Shown here one piece after another: positions 28,874-37,122 of a DNA stretch of 64,000 bases. The position numbers and the translations under genes are program-made. How positions within the stretch are numbered: the stretch's first letter is position 1; each line of letters opens with the position of its first letter. Source of the stretch: Stigmatella aurantiaca DW4/3-1. GTDB lineage: Bacteria; Myxococcota; Myxococcia; Myxococcales; Myxococcaceae. Location: NCBI RefSeq assembly GCF_000165485.1, contig NC_014623.1:4978893-5042892 (forward strand). The letters run 5' to 3'. Below the pieces are notes generated by a model. The model did no database searches, was not told the DNA's origin, and was given only the letters and a program-made list of their open reading frames with translations.

Positions 28874-29920
28874 ATGCCATCAATTGCAATGCCAGTGGCC
28901 TCCGCAGGTCTACAAACCTCAGCGGATGCCGTGAGGCTCCTCAAGCCCTTCTGCGTGCCACCGTTTTACTCCCAAGAAAGCTACTCGGACATTCTGAAGA
29001 CTGCCGAGACGTTGCCCTCCATTCTCTCGCTGAGCCACATGTTCGAGCGCCCCTTGGGGGTGCCCGAGCATCCGGTGGATTTCTCCGTCTGGATCTTGGC
29101 GAAGGGCCGCCGCGATGTGCTGGCGGGGATTCACGAAGGCCTTCCCTCGGCCTTCTATGCCCAGGAGCCCTGGAGGCGGATCCGCGACTTTGCCAGAAGC
29201 TGGGTAGATGAGACGTCTCCCCTGCACGATGTCAGCTCGGTCTGGTTGGAGTTTGACATTCGCCACCGGCCCAGTGGTATTCCGACGCCGCTGTTATTCT
29301 TTACCATCGGACCCCACCTCTCGCCGCAGCCCGGCCTGGAGTTGCTCCAGCCCAAACCCTTTGTCTCACCAGAGTTCGCGTCCTTGCGCCGCTGCTGGGA
29401 ACTCATCCCCGCCTCCTGCCGATACCGCACGCTGGGCATCTTTTACTCGCGGCATACCGAGGCCATTCGCCTCATCATCATCACGAATCCGGATGAGGCG
29501 TTTGCCTACCTGGAGAAGGTTGGCTGGCCCGGCTCCCCCGCGAAGCTGAGAAAGCGGGTGGAGAAGTTTTTGCATTTCCATTCCGAGATCGCGCTGCACA
29601 TCGATGTCCACCCCCAGGGCGTGCAGCCACAGGTGGGGATGGAGATCTACGTGGACGAGAATTCCTTGTACCGGGGGCGGGGAGGGGATTGCAGGCCCTT
29701 GCTCGACCTGGCCGTCGAGGAGTCGCTGTGCTTGCCGGAAATCCGTGATGCGCTCACGGCGTGGCCTGGCACGGGCACCGAGAGCCTTGCAGATGGGCGG
29801 GTGGTGCGGGTGGAGCGCATGTTCCACCATGTGAAGCTGGTGAGCCAGCTGGACCTGACCCTGCAGGCCAAGGCTTATACAACCGCCGAATACGAGGAGA
29901 GTTCACCATGGGACAGGTAA
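28874..29920 (+). CDS. Unrecognised RiPP-locus protein, family A copy 1
   Basis: 348 residues from ATG 28874, preceded by GGGGAGGGG. I do not recognise the family. It is paralogous to the protein at 34911-36020: both share WLEFD, LH(I/L)DV, PQ(V/I)G(M/I)E and QAKAY in the same order. The alternating beta-strand pattern and the C-terminal QAKAY recall barrel-type peptide prenyltransferases, and a prenyl diphosphate synthase lies in the locus, but this link is speculative. It has no signal peptide or membrane helix. The stop overlaps the next gene (2OG oxygenase) by 13 bases, so the two are translationally coupled. Confidence 0.7.
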   Translation: MPSIAMPVASAGLQTSADAVRLLKPFCVPPFYSQESYSDILKTAETLPSILSLSHMFERPLGVPEHPVDFSVWILAKGRRDVLAGIHEGLPSAFYAQEPWRRIRDFARSWVDETSPLHDVSSVWLEFDIRHRPSGIPTPLLFFTIGPHLSPQPGLELLQPKPFVSPEFASLRRCWELIPASCRYRTLGIFYSRHTEAIRLIIITNPDEAFAYLEKVGWPGSPAKLRKRVEKFLHFHSEIALHIDVHPQGVQPQVGMEIYVDENSLYRGRGGDCRPLLDLAVEESLCLPEIRDALTAWPGTGTESLADGRVVRVERMFHHVKLVSQLDLTLQAKAYTTAEYEESSPWDR

Positions 29921-30759
29921 CGCAGGCAGAATGGTTCAAGTTCCGCTCCGTGGATTACTCCCAGCTCGGCACCCTGGAACATTGCCTCGATGAGTTCACA
30001 CGACGCACCCTCGATGGGGTGGTGATCCGGCAAGTGTATTCCCCGGAATACATGCAAGAAATCAGCTCTCGAATCGAGCGGCACGAGCCTCCTTTCTACA
30101 TCTTTCCGAACATGGCCACTGCCGCCGAGGCCCGCAAAAACAAGCACTTGTACGGGATTACCCTCGTGGCCGCCGGCCGCGACCTGAACGAGTACTTCCG
30201 CGTGGCGGCGGGCTTCCGCTCCCATTGTCACGAGCTCTTCCAGGACGGCGCCGATTACGAAGAGCGCATGAGGCAGATCTTCTCGGTGCTCGGCGGGGGC
30301 CGCGCCGTGGTGCTCCCTCGCAATCCTGACGGGCAGGACTACATGCCCGCGACCGTCCGGATTCTTCCCGCGGGGGCTGCCATCGACTTGCACTGCGACA
30401 ACAACCTCAGTCACCACCCCACCTACGCGCACCTGAAGACGGTCTGCGATGTGGGCAACCAGCTCAGTTTCTTCCTGACGCTCAACGCACCAGGGGGTGG
30501 GGGCGAGCTGGTCGTCTACGAGCGGCGTTGGTCGGATCGCGACGATGTGGGCAACGAGTATGTGGTGAGCAAGGACGCGTCGATGGTTGAGGACTCTGAG
30601 TGGATCGCCCTCAAGCCCCAGCCCGGTGATTTGATCCTCTTCGCCGGAGGGCGCATCTACCACCGCGTCGCCCCGACCGAGGGGAACCGTCCTCGCTATA
30701 CGCTGGGAGGATTCCTGGCGAATGCCCACGAGGGCAAGTCGCTCTACTACTGGAGCTGA
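29908..30759 (+). CDS. Fe(II)/2-oxoglutarate-dependent oxygenase
   Basis: 283 residues from ATG 29908 (GAGGAG upstream, 13-base overlap with family A copy 1). The facial triad is H162-x-D164 in IDLHCDNNL and His252 in IYHRVAPTEGN, with Arg in PRYTLGGF as the 2-oxoglutarate anchor. The jelly roll is complete (SFFLTLNAPGGGGELVVYER). It probably hydroxylates the precursor core or a tailoring intermediate; Thr, Trp and Asn in the core are candidates. Confidence 0.85.
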   Translation: MGQVTQAEWFKFRSVDYSQLGTLEHCLDEFTRRTLDGVVIRQVYSPEYMQEISSRIERHEPPFYIFPNMATAAEARKNKHLYGITLVAAGRDLNEYFRVAAGFRSHCHELFQDGADYEERMRQIFSVLGGGRAVVLPRNPDGQDYMPATVRILPAGAAIDLHCDNNLSHHPTYAHLKTVCDVGNQLSFFLTLNAPGGGGELVVYERRWSDRDDVGNEYVVSKDASMVEDSEWIALKPQPGDLILFAGGRIYHRVAPTEGNRPRYTLGGFLANAHEGKSLYYWS

Positions 30760-30836
30760 GCGAGGCCGCTTCCAGGGCGGCCCTCTGGTTCCCATGGGGG
30801 AGGGGGGAGCGGCGCTGGGGCGCGCGAGGAGAGAAT

Positions 30837-31724
30837 ATGTCTACTCGTTCCGTGGCAAGGCCGTCCCTTCATCCATCGTTCATCCTGATTGGCCCGCCGA
30901 AAAGCGGCAGCACCTCCTTATGGTACAGCCTGTCCGCGCACCCAGGCGTTGCGGTGCGCGAGCATATTCATTGCAAGGAGCCGTCATTCTTCTGGCGCGA
31001 TGACCTCTATGCCCGGGGCATCGCGTTCTATCTGCGCAATTTCCCGGAGGACGATGGGTCGGGCCGCGTCACCTTTGAGTGCACGCAGAACTACTTCTCC
31101 TCGCCAGATGCCTGCCGCAGAATTCACGAGGCCTACCCGGACATGAAGCTCATCGTGGTTCTGCGTGAGCCGGTGGCACGTGCGTACTCGCTCTATACCC
31201 ATTTGCACATGGACGCGCTCATCCTGCGCAAGCTGCGTCAGGACCCAGGGGAGGGCGAGCGGATTCTGGCGCGCCACCCGGAGCTCTTGGATGGAGGCTA
31301 TCTGCCGGACCCGAAGGACGAGCGTTATCACGGCGAGCCGGCGTCCTTCGAAGAGCTCGTAGAGGAATATTTGAGCGGCCGCTGCTCGCGGCACTGGGCG
31401 CTCGATTACCTGGGCATGAGCGAGTACATCCGGCACATCGAGCGGTGGACATCCTTCTTCAACCGACAGCAGATGCTCTTTGTCTGTGCCGAGGAACTCT
31501 TTAGCCACTATCAGGCGGTGCTGCGTCCAATCCAGGAATTCGCAGGACTCCCCCCCAGCGTGCTGCCCTATCGCCGCGACAATCAAGGCGAGCTGCGGGC
31601 GATGGCCGCTGGCGTGCCGTACGTGCCTCCGAAAGACAGTCTGGTCAAAAAACTGCGGGAGCACTTTGCACCCTTGAACCGCGAGCTGTTTGCGTTTCTC
31701 GGCCGCACTTACCCATGGGGCTGA
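30837..31724 (+). CDS. PAPS-dependent sulfotransferase
   Basis: 295 residues. The 5'-phosphosulfate loop is PPKSGSTSL (about residues 20-28) and the 3'-phosphate motif is REPVARAYSLY. It has the size and layout of the heparan-sulfate/NDST-like bacterial sulfotransferases. GGAG precedes ATG 30837. The acceptor is unknown: the core peptide has no Tyr, so a hydroxyl made by one of the oxygenases, or an isoprenoid hydroxyl, would be a natural target. Confidence 0.87.
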   Translation: MSTRSVARPSLHPSFILIGPPKSGSTSLWYSLSAHPGVAVREHIHCKEPSFFWRDDLYARGIAFYLRNFPEDDGSGRVTFECTQNYFSSPDACRRIHEAYPDMKLIVVLREPVARAYSLYTHLHMDALILRKLRQDPGEGERILARHPELLDGGYLPDPKDERYHGEPASFEELVEEYLSGRCSRHWALDYLGMSEYIRHIERWTSFFNRQQMLFVCAEELFSHYQAVLRPIQEFAGLPPSVLPYRRDNQGELRAMAAGVPYVPPKDSLVKKLREHFAPLNRELFAFLGRTYPWG

Positions 31725-31928
31725 GCAGGATTTCCCTCATCTTCTCCAGTCACTTTGTTCGTTGGTAGGCATTTCATGCTGCTGGCACGTCAGTGCGATT
31801 GACTGACATATTAATGAACAATGCACCTGCGGGATGGGGAACCGATGAGAGGATGAGAGGTTTTGCTAGCAGTATGAAAGAGAAATGTGTATGGTCCGCA
31901 GGCTGCTCTAGTCTGATGGGGGAGGGAC

Positions 31929-34499
31929 ATGACGAGCTCGAACTCGAGTGGCAGCACAACCTGGAGTAACTGGGCGGATACCATCGAGTTCAAGCCGGAG
32001 TATTTTTTTCAGCCCACGACCTTTGATGATTTGCTCTCAGCGGTCTCGCATGCCGCCCAGGGAAAACTGCCCATCCGTGCCGTAGGCAGTGGGCATTCAT
32101 GGAGCCTGGGCGCCGTGCCAGGGGCCCAGGCCTACCAACCCGGAGAGCAGGTCAAAGGCGTCTTGATCGATCTGGGCAACATGAAGCCCGAGAACTGTCG
32201 GGCTGATCCGTATCTGAAAGCCTTCTACTTCAAGGACGCCAACGACACGATTTACGTCGCCGCGCCCCCAGGCACTCCCCAAGGTTGGTTGGCGGACAAT
32301 GCTGCCAATGGCAATGACCGCCAGCACGAATACAGCTCCGAGCACCCGGATGCAGCCCTCTCCTCCATGGGCCCGGCTCCGGACATCACCCTGGGGGGAT
32401 TCATCGCCAACGGTTGTCATGGCACGGGGTGGGTGCATCCTCCTGTGTCCGACCTCGTCGTCGCCATCGAGGTGCTGACGATTGACGCGACGGGCAGGGT
32501 GGTGCCTCGGTCCTTCACCGTGAGCGCCGAGCTGGCGCAGGTGCTGACGCAGAATGGCATTTTCAAATCCACCCCCGAGGTTTCGCCCGACGTCATGAGG
32601 GCGTTGCGCGTCAGCCTCGGCGCGCTGGGGGTGATTAGCCGGTTCGTCCTCCAGCTGGAGCCGCTGTTCCATGTGGGCGTGCTCGATGAGGTCGCGGACG
32701 TGGAGGAGATCTTCCCTGCCGATGGCGATCCCTCCGCGCTGGCGACGCTGGTCACCTCGAGCGACTATGTCGAGATTTTCTGGTTTCCATACAACAAGCA
32801 GCTGTGGATCAAGCGCTTCCAGCGGTTGAAGGACACGCCCCCGCGGTACGTGTCGAAGGTCGTCGGCTTCAACACGATCGTCAGTATTCTCACCGAGCTG
32901 ACCGATGGGTTGTTGGGGGATCTTTTCGAGCTGGCCCCGAAGGTCACGCCGGTCACGTTGCAGGTGTTCTTCGAGAGCTTGAAGTTGCTCATGCAGGGGC
33001 GGAAGCTGGGGGCCCTGCCGTTCGACGAGGACTTCACGCCGCAGGATCCGGTTGTCCCAGTGCACAAGGCGTATCTCTACCAGACCCGGTATTTCAACAA
33101 CATCGTCGATCTGGAGTACACGGTCCCCATCCCTTCGGTGGGAAAGGGAGGCCATGACTTTTCGCAGGTCATGACCGCGTGGACGCAGGCCAAGGCCCAG
33201 ATTGATGCGATGCAAGCCGCCGGGGAATTCCCCATCAACCTCAGCGTCCACTTCCGGTTCATCAACAACTCGAACAGCCTGCTGTCTCCGGCCAACTCAG
33301 GGGACTCCACCACCCATACCTGCTACATCGAGTACATCAGCTTCTCGCAACAGCTCAGTGGCTATACGCGTTACTCGGAGGCGGTCGCGCCAAAGTGGGC
33401 AGCGCTGGGCGGATTGCCGAACTGGGCGAAAATCTTCCAGATTGTCCCGAACAGCTACGCCGACTCCCAGCAGAAACTCAAGGCGCTCGGCTCCCTGCAA
33501 CCATTCCTCCATCATCGCAAAGCGTTGGATCCCTCTGGCCACTTCATCAACAACTTCCTTCAGCAACTGTTAGGGCTGACGCCCATGCAGCCCCGGGCTG
33601 CCCCCCGCGTTGCTGCCTCGAAAGCAGGTGTCAAGGTGAAAGCCCCGCCCGTGGCGGTCCAGCGCTTTCAACTGGCACCCGCGGATGAGGGGCGTGTATT
33701 GAGGGCTCTCCCCACGGCGGACAGGTGGGCGAAGAGTGCGCGGGGCTGCACCCTCGCGCACGATCCGCAGCAGCAAACCGCTGTGTTGGTGGATGAGCAA
33801 CGCCATGGTCACTTCTTCTCCTACGAACTGACGGAGGGGGCTGGTTTGACGTACACCTTGTTGACTGGCTCGAAGATGTTGTCTCCCCGGGAGGTTTTCG
33901 AGCGGGTGGCCGAGGTGTTGCGAGAGAGCCAGATCGTGACCGGGATTACCTTCGCGCCGGGGGGCCGATCACGTCCATTGGAAGTCCTTCACCAGAAAGG
34001 TTGGGTAGCGACTGATATGGAAGAGACGGCAATGCAGAGTGCTCGGGAGGCCCGCGCCCATGAGATCGTCAAGAAGCACTCCCTCTGGGCGCTGGGGGCG
34101 GGAGGGATTCCTGTCCCAGGATTGGATATCGCGGCGTTCATCCTCGTCCAACTGCGGATGATACGCGAGCTGGCCGGACACTATGGGATGACCTTCAACG
34201 AGCAAGCCGCGAAAGGCATCCTCTCGTCGTTGCTCGGCGGAGCTTCCGCCGCGTACCTGGGACGCCCGGTGCTGTTCAGCTTGCTGAAGAGTGTCCCGAT
34301 CGTCGGGGCGACGGCAGGCGTGGTGTCTGGCGCCGTGTCGATGACGGCGCTCTCTCGCGCTTTGGGGAACCTCTTCATCCAGCATTTCGAGACAGGGGGA
34401 ACCCTGCTTACCTTCGATGCGAAGGCCTTGCGTTCCCACTTCATGAATGAGTTCCAGAAGAACTCCGCACCCACTTCCACGCAAGCTCCGCTTGCGTGA
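31929..34499 (+). CDS. VAO-type FAD-linked oxidase fused to DUF697-like C-terminal domain
   Basis: 856 residues from ATG 31929 (GGGGGAGG upstream). Residues 20-220 form the FAD-binding domain of the aldonolactone/alditol-oxidase group: RAVGSGHSWS, with His56 the expected covalent flavin site, and TLGGFIANGCHGTG. The ALO-type cap and the closing KALDPSGHFINNF motif end near residue 545. After a linker region of unknown kind, residues about 710-850 hold a hydrophobic DUF697/YcjF-like domain (HSLWALGAGGIPVPGLDIAA, VPIVGATAGVVSGAVSM). I know of no such fusion. The last domain could tether the oxidase to the membrane. Confidence 0.8.
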   Translation: MTSSNSSGSTTWSNWADTIEFKPEYFFQPTTFDDLLSAVSHAAQGKLPIRAVGSGHSWSLGAVPGAQAYQPGEQVKGVLIDLGNMKPENCRADPYLKAFYFKDANDTIYVAAPPGTPQGWLADNAANGNDRQHEYSSEHPDAALSSMGPAPDITLGGFIANGCHGTGWVHPPVSDLVVAIEVLTIDATGRVVPRSFTVSAELAQVLTQNGIFKSTPEVSPDVMRALRVSLGALGVISRFVLQLEPLFHVGVLDEVADVEEIFPADGDPSALATLVTSSDYVEIFWFPYNKQLWIKRFQRLKDTPPRYVSKVVGFNTIVSILTELTDGLLGDLFELAPKVTPVTLQVFFESLKLLMQGRKLGALPFDEDFTPQDPVVPVHKAYLYQTRYFNNIVDLEYTVPIPSVGKGGHDFSQVMTAWTQAKAQIDAMQAAGEFPINLSVHFRFINNSNSLLSPANSGDSTTHTCYIEYISFSQQLSGYTRYSEAVAPKWAALGGLPNWAKIFQIVPNSYADSQQKLKALGSLQPFLHHRKALDPSGHFINNFLQQLLGLTPMQPRAAPRVAASKAGVKVKAPPVAVQRFQLAPADEGRVLRALPTADRWAKSARGCTLAHDPQQQTAVLVDEQRHGHFFSYELTEGAGLTYTLLTGSKMLSPREVFERVAEVLRESQIVTGITFAPGGRSRPLEVLHQKGWVATDMEETAMQSAREARAHEIVKKHSLWALGAGGIPVPGLDIAAFILVQLRMIRELAGHYGMTFNEQAAKGILSSLLGGASAAYLGRPVLFSLLKSVPIVGATAGVVSGAVSMTALSRALGNLFIQHFETGGTLLTFDAKALRSHFMNEFQKNSAPTSTQAPLA

Positions 34500-34680
34500 T
34501 GGCGGAGACGGGGGCGGATAGCTCGAGGTCGTTGAGTGATTCCGCCTGAAAGTTTGTGCCTGGCAGAACACCCCTTGGCCAATGCTTGTGATTCAGGCGC
34601 CGTCTCGCTCTCACGGGATGGCTTGCCGCGAAGCATCAACTGAGTCCTTGCCGGGCACTAGCGGCGCAGCACCCGTAGTG

Positions 34681-34694
34681 TGTTGTGTACAACA
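34681..34694. promoter_or_regulatory. Palindrome just upstream of the precursor gene
   Basis: TGTTGT and ACAACA arms are separated by GT, 21 bases before the precursor ATG and six before its Shine-Dalgarno site. It could be an operator or part of the mRNA leader; the site is short and chance is possible. Confidence 0.3.
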
Positions 34695-34715
34695 GAAACA
34701 GGAGGAAGCACTCAG

Positions 34716-34841
34716 ATGGATAATAACCAGACGCAGCCGACCGAGCAGGACACTCAGAACACCGAGCAGGAGCTGACCGACGAGCAGCTCCTGCAGATGG
34801 CCGAAGGTTCCTGTACCTGGGGCGCCAACTGCGGCAAGTAG
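34716..34841 (+). CDS. Lanthipeptide precursor peptide
   Basis: 41 residues, with AGGAGG ten bases before ATG 34716. The leader is Gln/Glu/Asp-rich and ends ELTDEQLLQMAEG, a helix typical of class II lanthipeptide leaders. The core is SCTWGANCGK: one Ser, one Thr and two Cys for (methyl)lanthionine formation, plus Trp and Asn. A Thr34-Cys39 ring is sterically easy; Ser32 sits next to Cys33, so Cys33 may remain free or be modified otherwise. The exact leader cleavage point is unknown; it may be after Gly31 or Glu30. It stands between the flavin oxidase and family A copy 2, 6.5 kb upstream of lanM. Confidence 0.85.
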   Translation: MDNNQTQPTEQDTQNTEQELTDEQLLQMAEGSCTWGANCGK

Positions 34842-34910
34842 CCGCAGGCGTGCCATTCAACCTTAAACACGAGAGGTAGGACGGCAACATCATGCAGGAC
34901 ATGACCCCGG

Positions 34911-36020
34911 GTGGATTGCCTGGGGGCTTGCCGCAGCACGGGCTCCTGCGAGTTGAAGTCCTTCACCGGCGACATGGAAATCAAGTTAGATACATCCTTG
35001 GAACGGGTGGAGTCTCTGCTCCCCCCGCTGCTCATGCCGCCGGTGAGTTTCTCTCGTATCAAGAGAGCCGCGCGGCTGCTGCCGCGGTCTGCGGCGGATT
35101 TTCTGGGGTTCGAGTGCCGCTTGGCCGAGGGGGATTCGCACACGGACTGTGCCCTCAACCTGACGGCGGACGGAGCCCGTTACCTGGCGGGGCGCCACGG
35201 CACGCCGCTGCCGGATGAACTGCGAACGGAGAGCTGGCAGCGCGTCCAGCGCTTCTACCAGGAGTGGGGCGATACCCGGGATCCCGCCTATGTGGACGCA
35301 GGCGCGACCTGGTTGGAGTTCGACACGGCCGCGGAGGAGCTCAGGCCCAATCTCTTGTTTGGGTATTGGCCCGGTAAGAAGGAGATCCGGCGGCCTCTGC
35401 CCTGGTTGGTGGAGTCCATCATCCCCATGCTGTTGGGCACGCCCATCTCGCAGGCATTCCAGAGCCACTTGCTGCGCTGCTTCGAGGCGTGTCCGCCCGG
35501 AACCGATGACTTCCAGATTGGGCTGATGATCGCCCGCCGCATTCAAGCCGTGCGGTTGTGCGTGTTCGACATTCGCCCGGACGCCGCACCGGCCTATCTC
35601 GAGAGGTTGGGCTGGAAAGGGCCCTTGGACGAGGTTCGCCGCACCCTGGAAGCGCTCGCACCGCACGCGGACTTCATGGGGCTGCACCTGGACGTGGGCG
35701 AGCAGCTCTACCCCCAGATTGGGATCGAGCCGGGCTTCATCGCGGGGCCCTGGGCTCGCCAGCCTCACCTGGAGCCGCGCTGGCATCGCCAGTTCGAGCA
35801 GCTCGTGAACCTGGGCTTGTGCATGCCCACCAAACGCGACGCCTTGATGGGCTGGATCGGTCATCAGCGCTACCCGAGAGACTCAAGGGATGAGGGGCTC
35901 GTGCTGCTGCGTGGGCTGAGCCATTTGAAGGTCATCTTGCGGGCGGGCACCCCTCCGCAGGCGAAGGCCTACTTTGGAATCGCCCACCGGCCGCTGAAGG
36001 CCGCGGCTGGGGCGGCTTGA
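34911..36020 (+). CDS. Unrecognised RiPP-locus protein, family A copy 2
   Basis: 369 residues from GTG 34911, or 348 from ATG 34974 (MEIKLDTSLERVESL). I prefer GTG because codons between the two starts have a GC third base in 18 of 20 cases and AGGA lies upstream, whereas ATG 34974 has no ribosome site. A well-placed ATG at 34892 is one frame out, so a one-base indel in the CCCCGGG run (34905-34911) is possible. It shares WLEFD, LHLDV, PQIGIE and QAKAYFG with copy 1. The function is unknown; placement right after the precursor argues for a direct role in maturation. Confidence 0.65.
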   Translation: MDCLGACRSTGSCELKSFTGDMEIKLDTSLERVESLLPPLLMPPVSFSRIKRAARLLPRSAADFLGFECRLAEGDSHTDCALNLTADGARYLAGRHGTPLPDELRTESWQRVQRFYQEWGDTRDPAYVDAGATWLEFDTAAEELRPNLLFGYWPGKKEIRRPLPWLVESIIPMLLGTPISQAFQSHLLRCFEACPPGTDDFQIGLMIARRIQAVRLCVFDIRPDAAPAYLERLGWKGPLDEVRRTLEALAPHADFMGLHLDVGEQLYPQIGIEPGFIAGPWARQPHLEPRWHRQFEQLVNLGLCMPTKRDALMGWIGHQRYPRDSRDEGLVLLRGLSHLKVILRAGTPPQAKAYFGIAHRPLKAAAGAA

Positions 36021-36023
36021 GCC

Positions 36024-37103
36024 ATGGCCGCTCCGGACCAGACCTCTGCGGAGGCAGCCATCGCCGCGGCGCTGGGCTTTCTGTTGAAGGCTCAGGATGA
36101 GCGAGGTGCGTGGAAGGACTTCATGCTCCCGGCCACGCAGAGCGACGTCTGGGTCAGCGGCTTCGTGGGAGAGGTGCTCGCCAGTCTGGGTGAACCCGCG
36201 GCGCGGTGGGCCGCGGAGGCTGCCTGGCGGTATCTCGAGGGCGTGGTGGCCCCAGGGGGCGGCTGGAGCTACAACACCCTGGTCCCAGGCGATGGCGACA
36301 GCACGCTCTGGGGTCTCAGGCTGGCGGAGGCGCTGGGGGCCGGAGGCTCCGCCCGAGCCCTGGCCGCGAGGGACTTCCTGGAGCGGCACCTGCAAGAGGA
36401 CGGCGGCATGGCGACTTATGCGTCGGCCGGGCCCGTGCGGGATTACATCGGCTTGCCGCCGGAGGTCTCCTTCCAAGGATGGACGCACTCCCATGTGTGC
36501 GTGAGCGCCGCGGGAGCCAACCTCTCCGCTTACCGCGAGCGGCTGGGCACGTACCTGCTGCGGACCCAGGATGAGCAGGGGCACTGGCCCGCTTACTGGT
36601 GGTTCGATGAGGAGTACGCCACTGCGGAGGCCGTGGCGGCCTTGGCGGGGGCGGGGGAGGCCGTGGCTTCCGCGTCCGAGCGGGCTTTCCGGCTCGAACG
36701 GGCTGCGGAGTGGGCACTGGGGCGCGTGGAGCGCCACCTGGAGTTCGTGGGCTCCCGGCCGCCGTCGTTCGCCCTGGCACAGGCGCTGCGCGTGGTGGCT
36801 CGCGCCGAGCCTTCGCCGCAGCGGCGGGAGGCCATCGGCCGGGGCGTGTCCCAGCTGTGCGCCTGGCAGAAACCTCAGGGCTCCTGGTCTCCGTCCGCCC
36901 GTCTGCGGGTGCCGCGTCCGGACGTGGTGGTGCCAGAGCCCAAGGCGCCGTGGACGCTCTGGAGAGGCCTGCCGCCCGGGGTTTCCTCGGTGGAAGACCT
37001 CTTGCAGCACACCTTCACCAACTACTCCCTGGATCATTACGCCGTGTACACGACAGGGACCGTGCTCCGCGCCTTGCATGAGGTGCGTGGGTTCCTCGGA
37101 TGA
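36024..37103 (+). CDS. Squalene-cyclase/prenyltransferase-repeat alpha-barrel protein
   Basis: 359 residues, about half of a full squalene-hopene cyclase, consistent with one alpha/alpha barrel. QW-like repeats are visible (KAQDERGAWKD, RTQDEQGHWPAYWW, AWQKPQGSWSPS). DGDSTLWGLRL at about residue 92 aligns with the DxDDTA-R segment of class II terpene cyclases, keeping the first and the middle (general-acid) Asp but with Ser in place of the last. It may cyclise or bind a prenyl chain supplied by the polyprenyl synthase of the locus. It starts four bases after family A copy 2. Confidence 0.75.
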   Translation: MAAPDQTSAEAAIAAALGFLLKAQDERGAWKDFMLPATQSDVWVSGFVGEVLASLGEPAARWAAEAAWRYLEGVVAPGGGWSYNTLVPGDGDSTLWGLRLAEALGAGGSARALAARDFLERHLQEDGGMATYASAGPVRDYIGLPPEVSFQGWTHSHVCVSAAGANLSAYRERLGTYLLRTQDEQGHWPAYWWFDEEYATAEAVAALAGAGEAVASASERAFRLERAAEWALGRVERHLEFVGSRPPSFALAQALRVVARAEPSPQRREAIGRGVSQLCAWQKPQGSWSPSARLRVPRPDVVVPEPKAPWTLWRGLPPGVSSVEDLLQHTFTNYSLDHYAVYTTGTVLRALHEVRGFLG

Positions 37104-37122
37104 CGCCAGACAAGAGGGAACC

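Noticed and set aside
34892-35218. Separate 108-residue protein starting at ATG 34892
   Set aside because: After the first few codons third positions lose their GC bias, and the frame overlaps the better supported family A gene.
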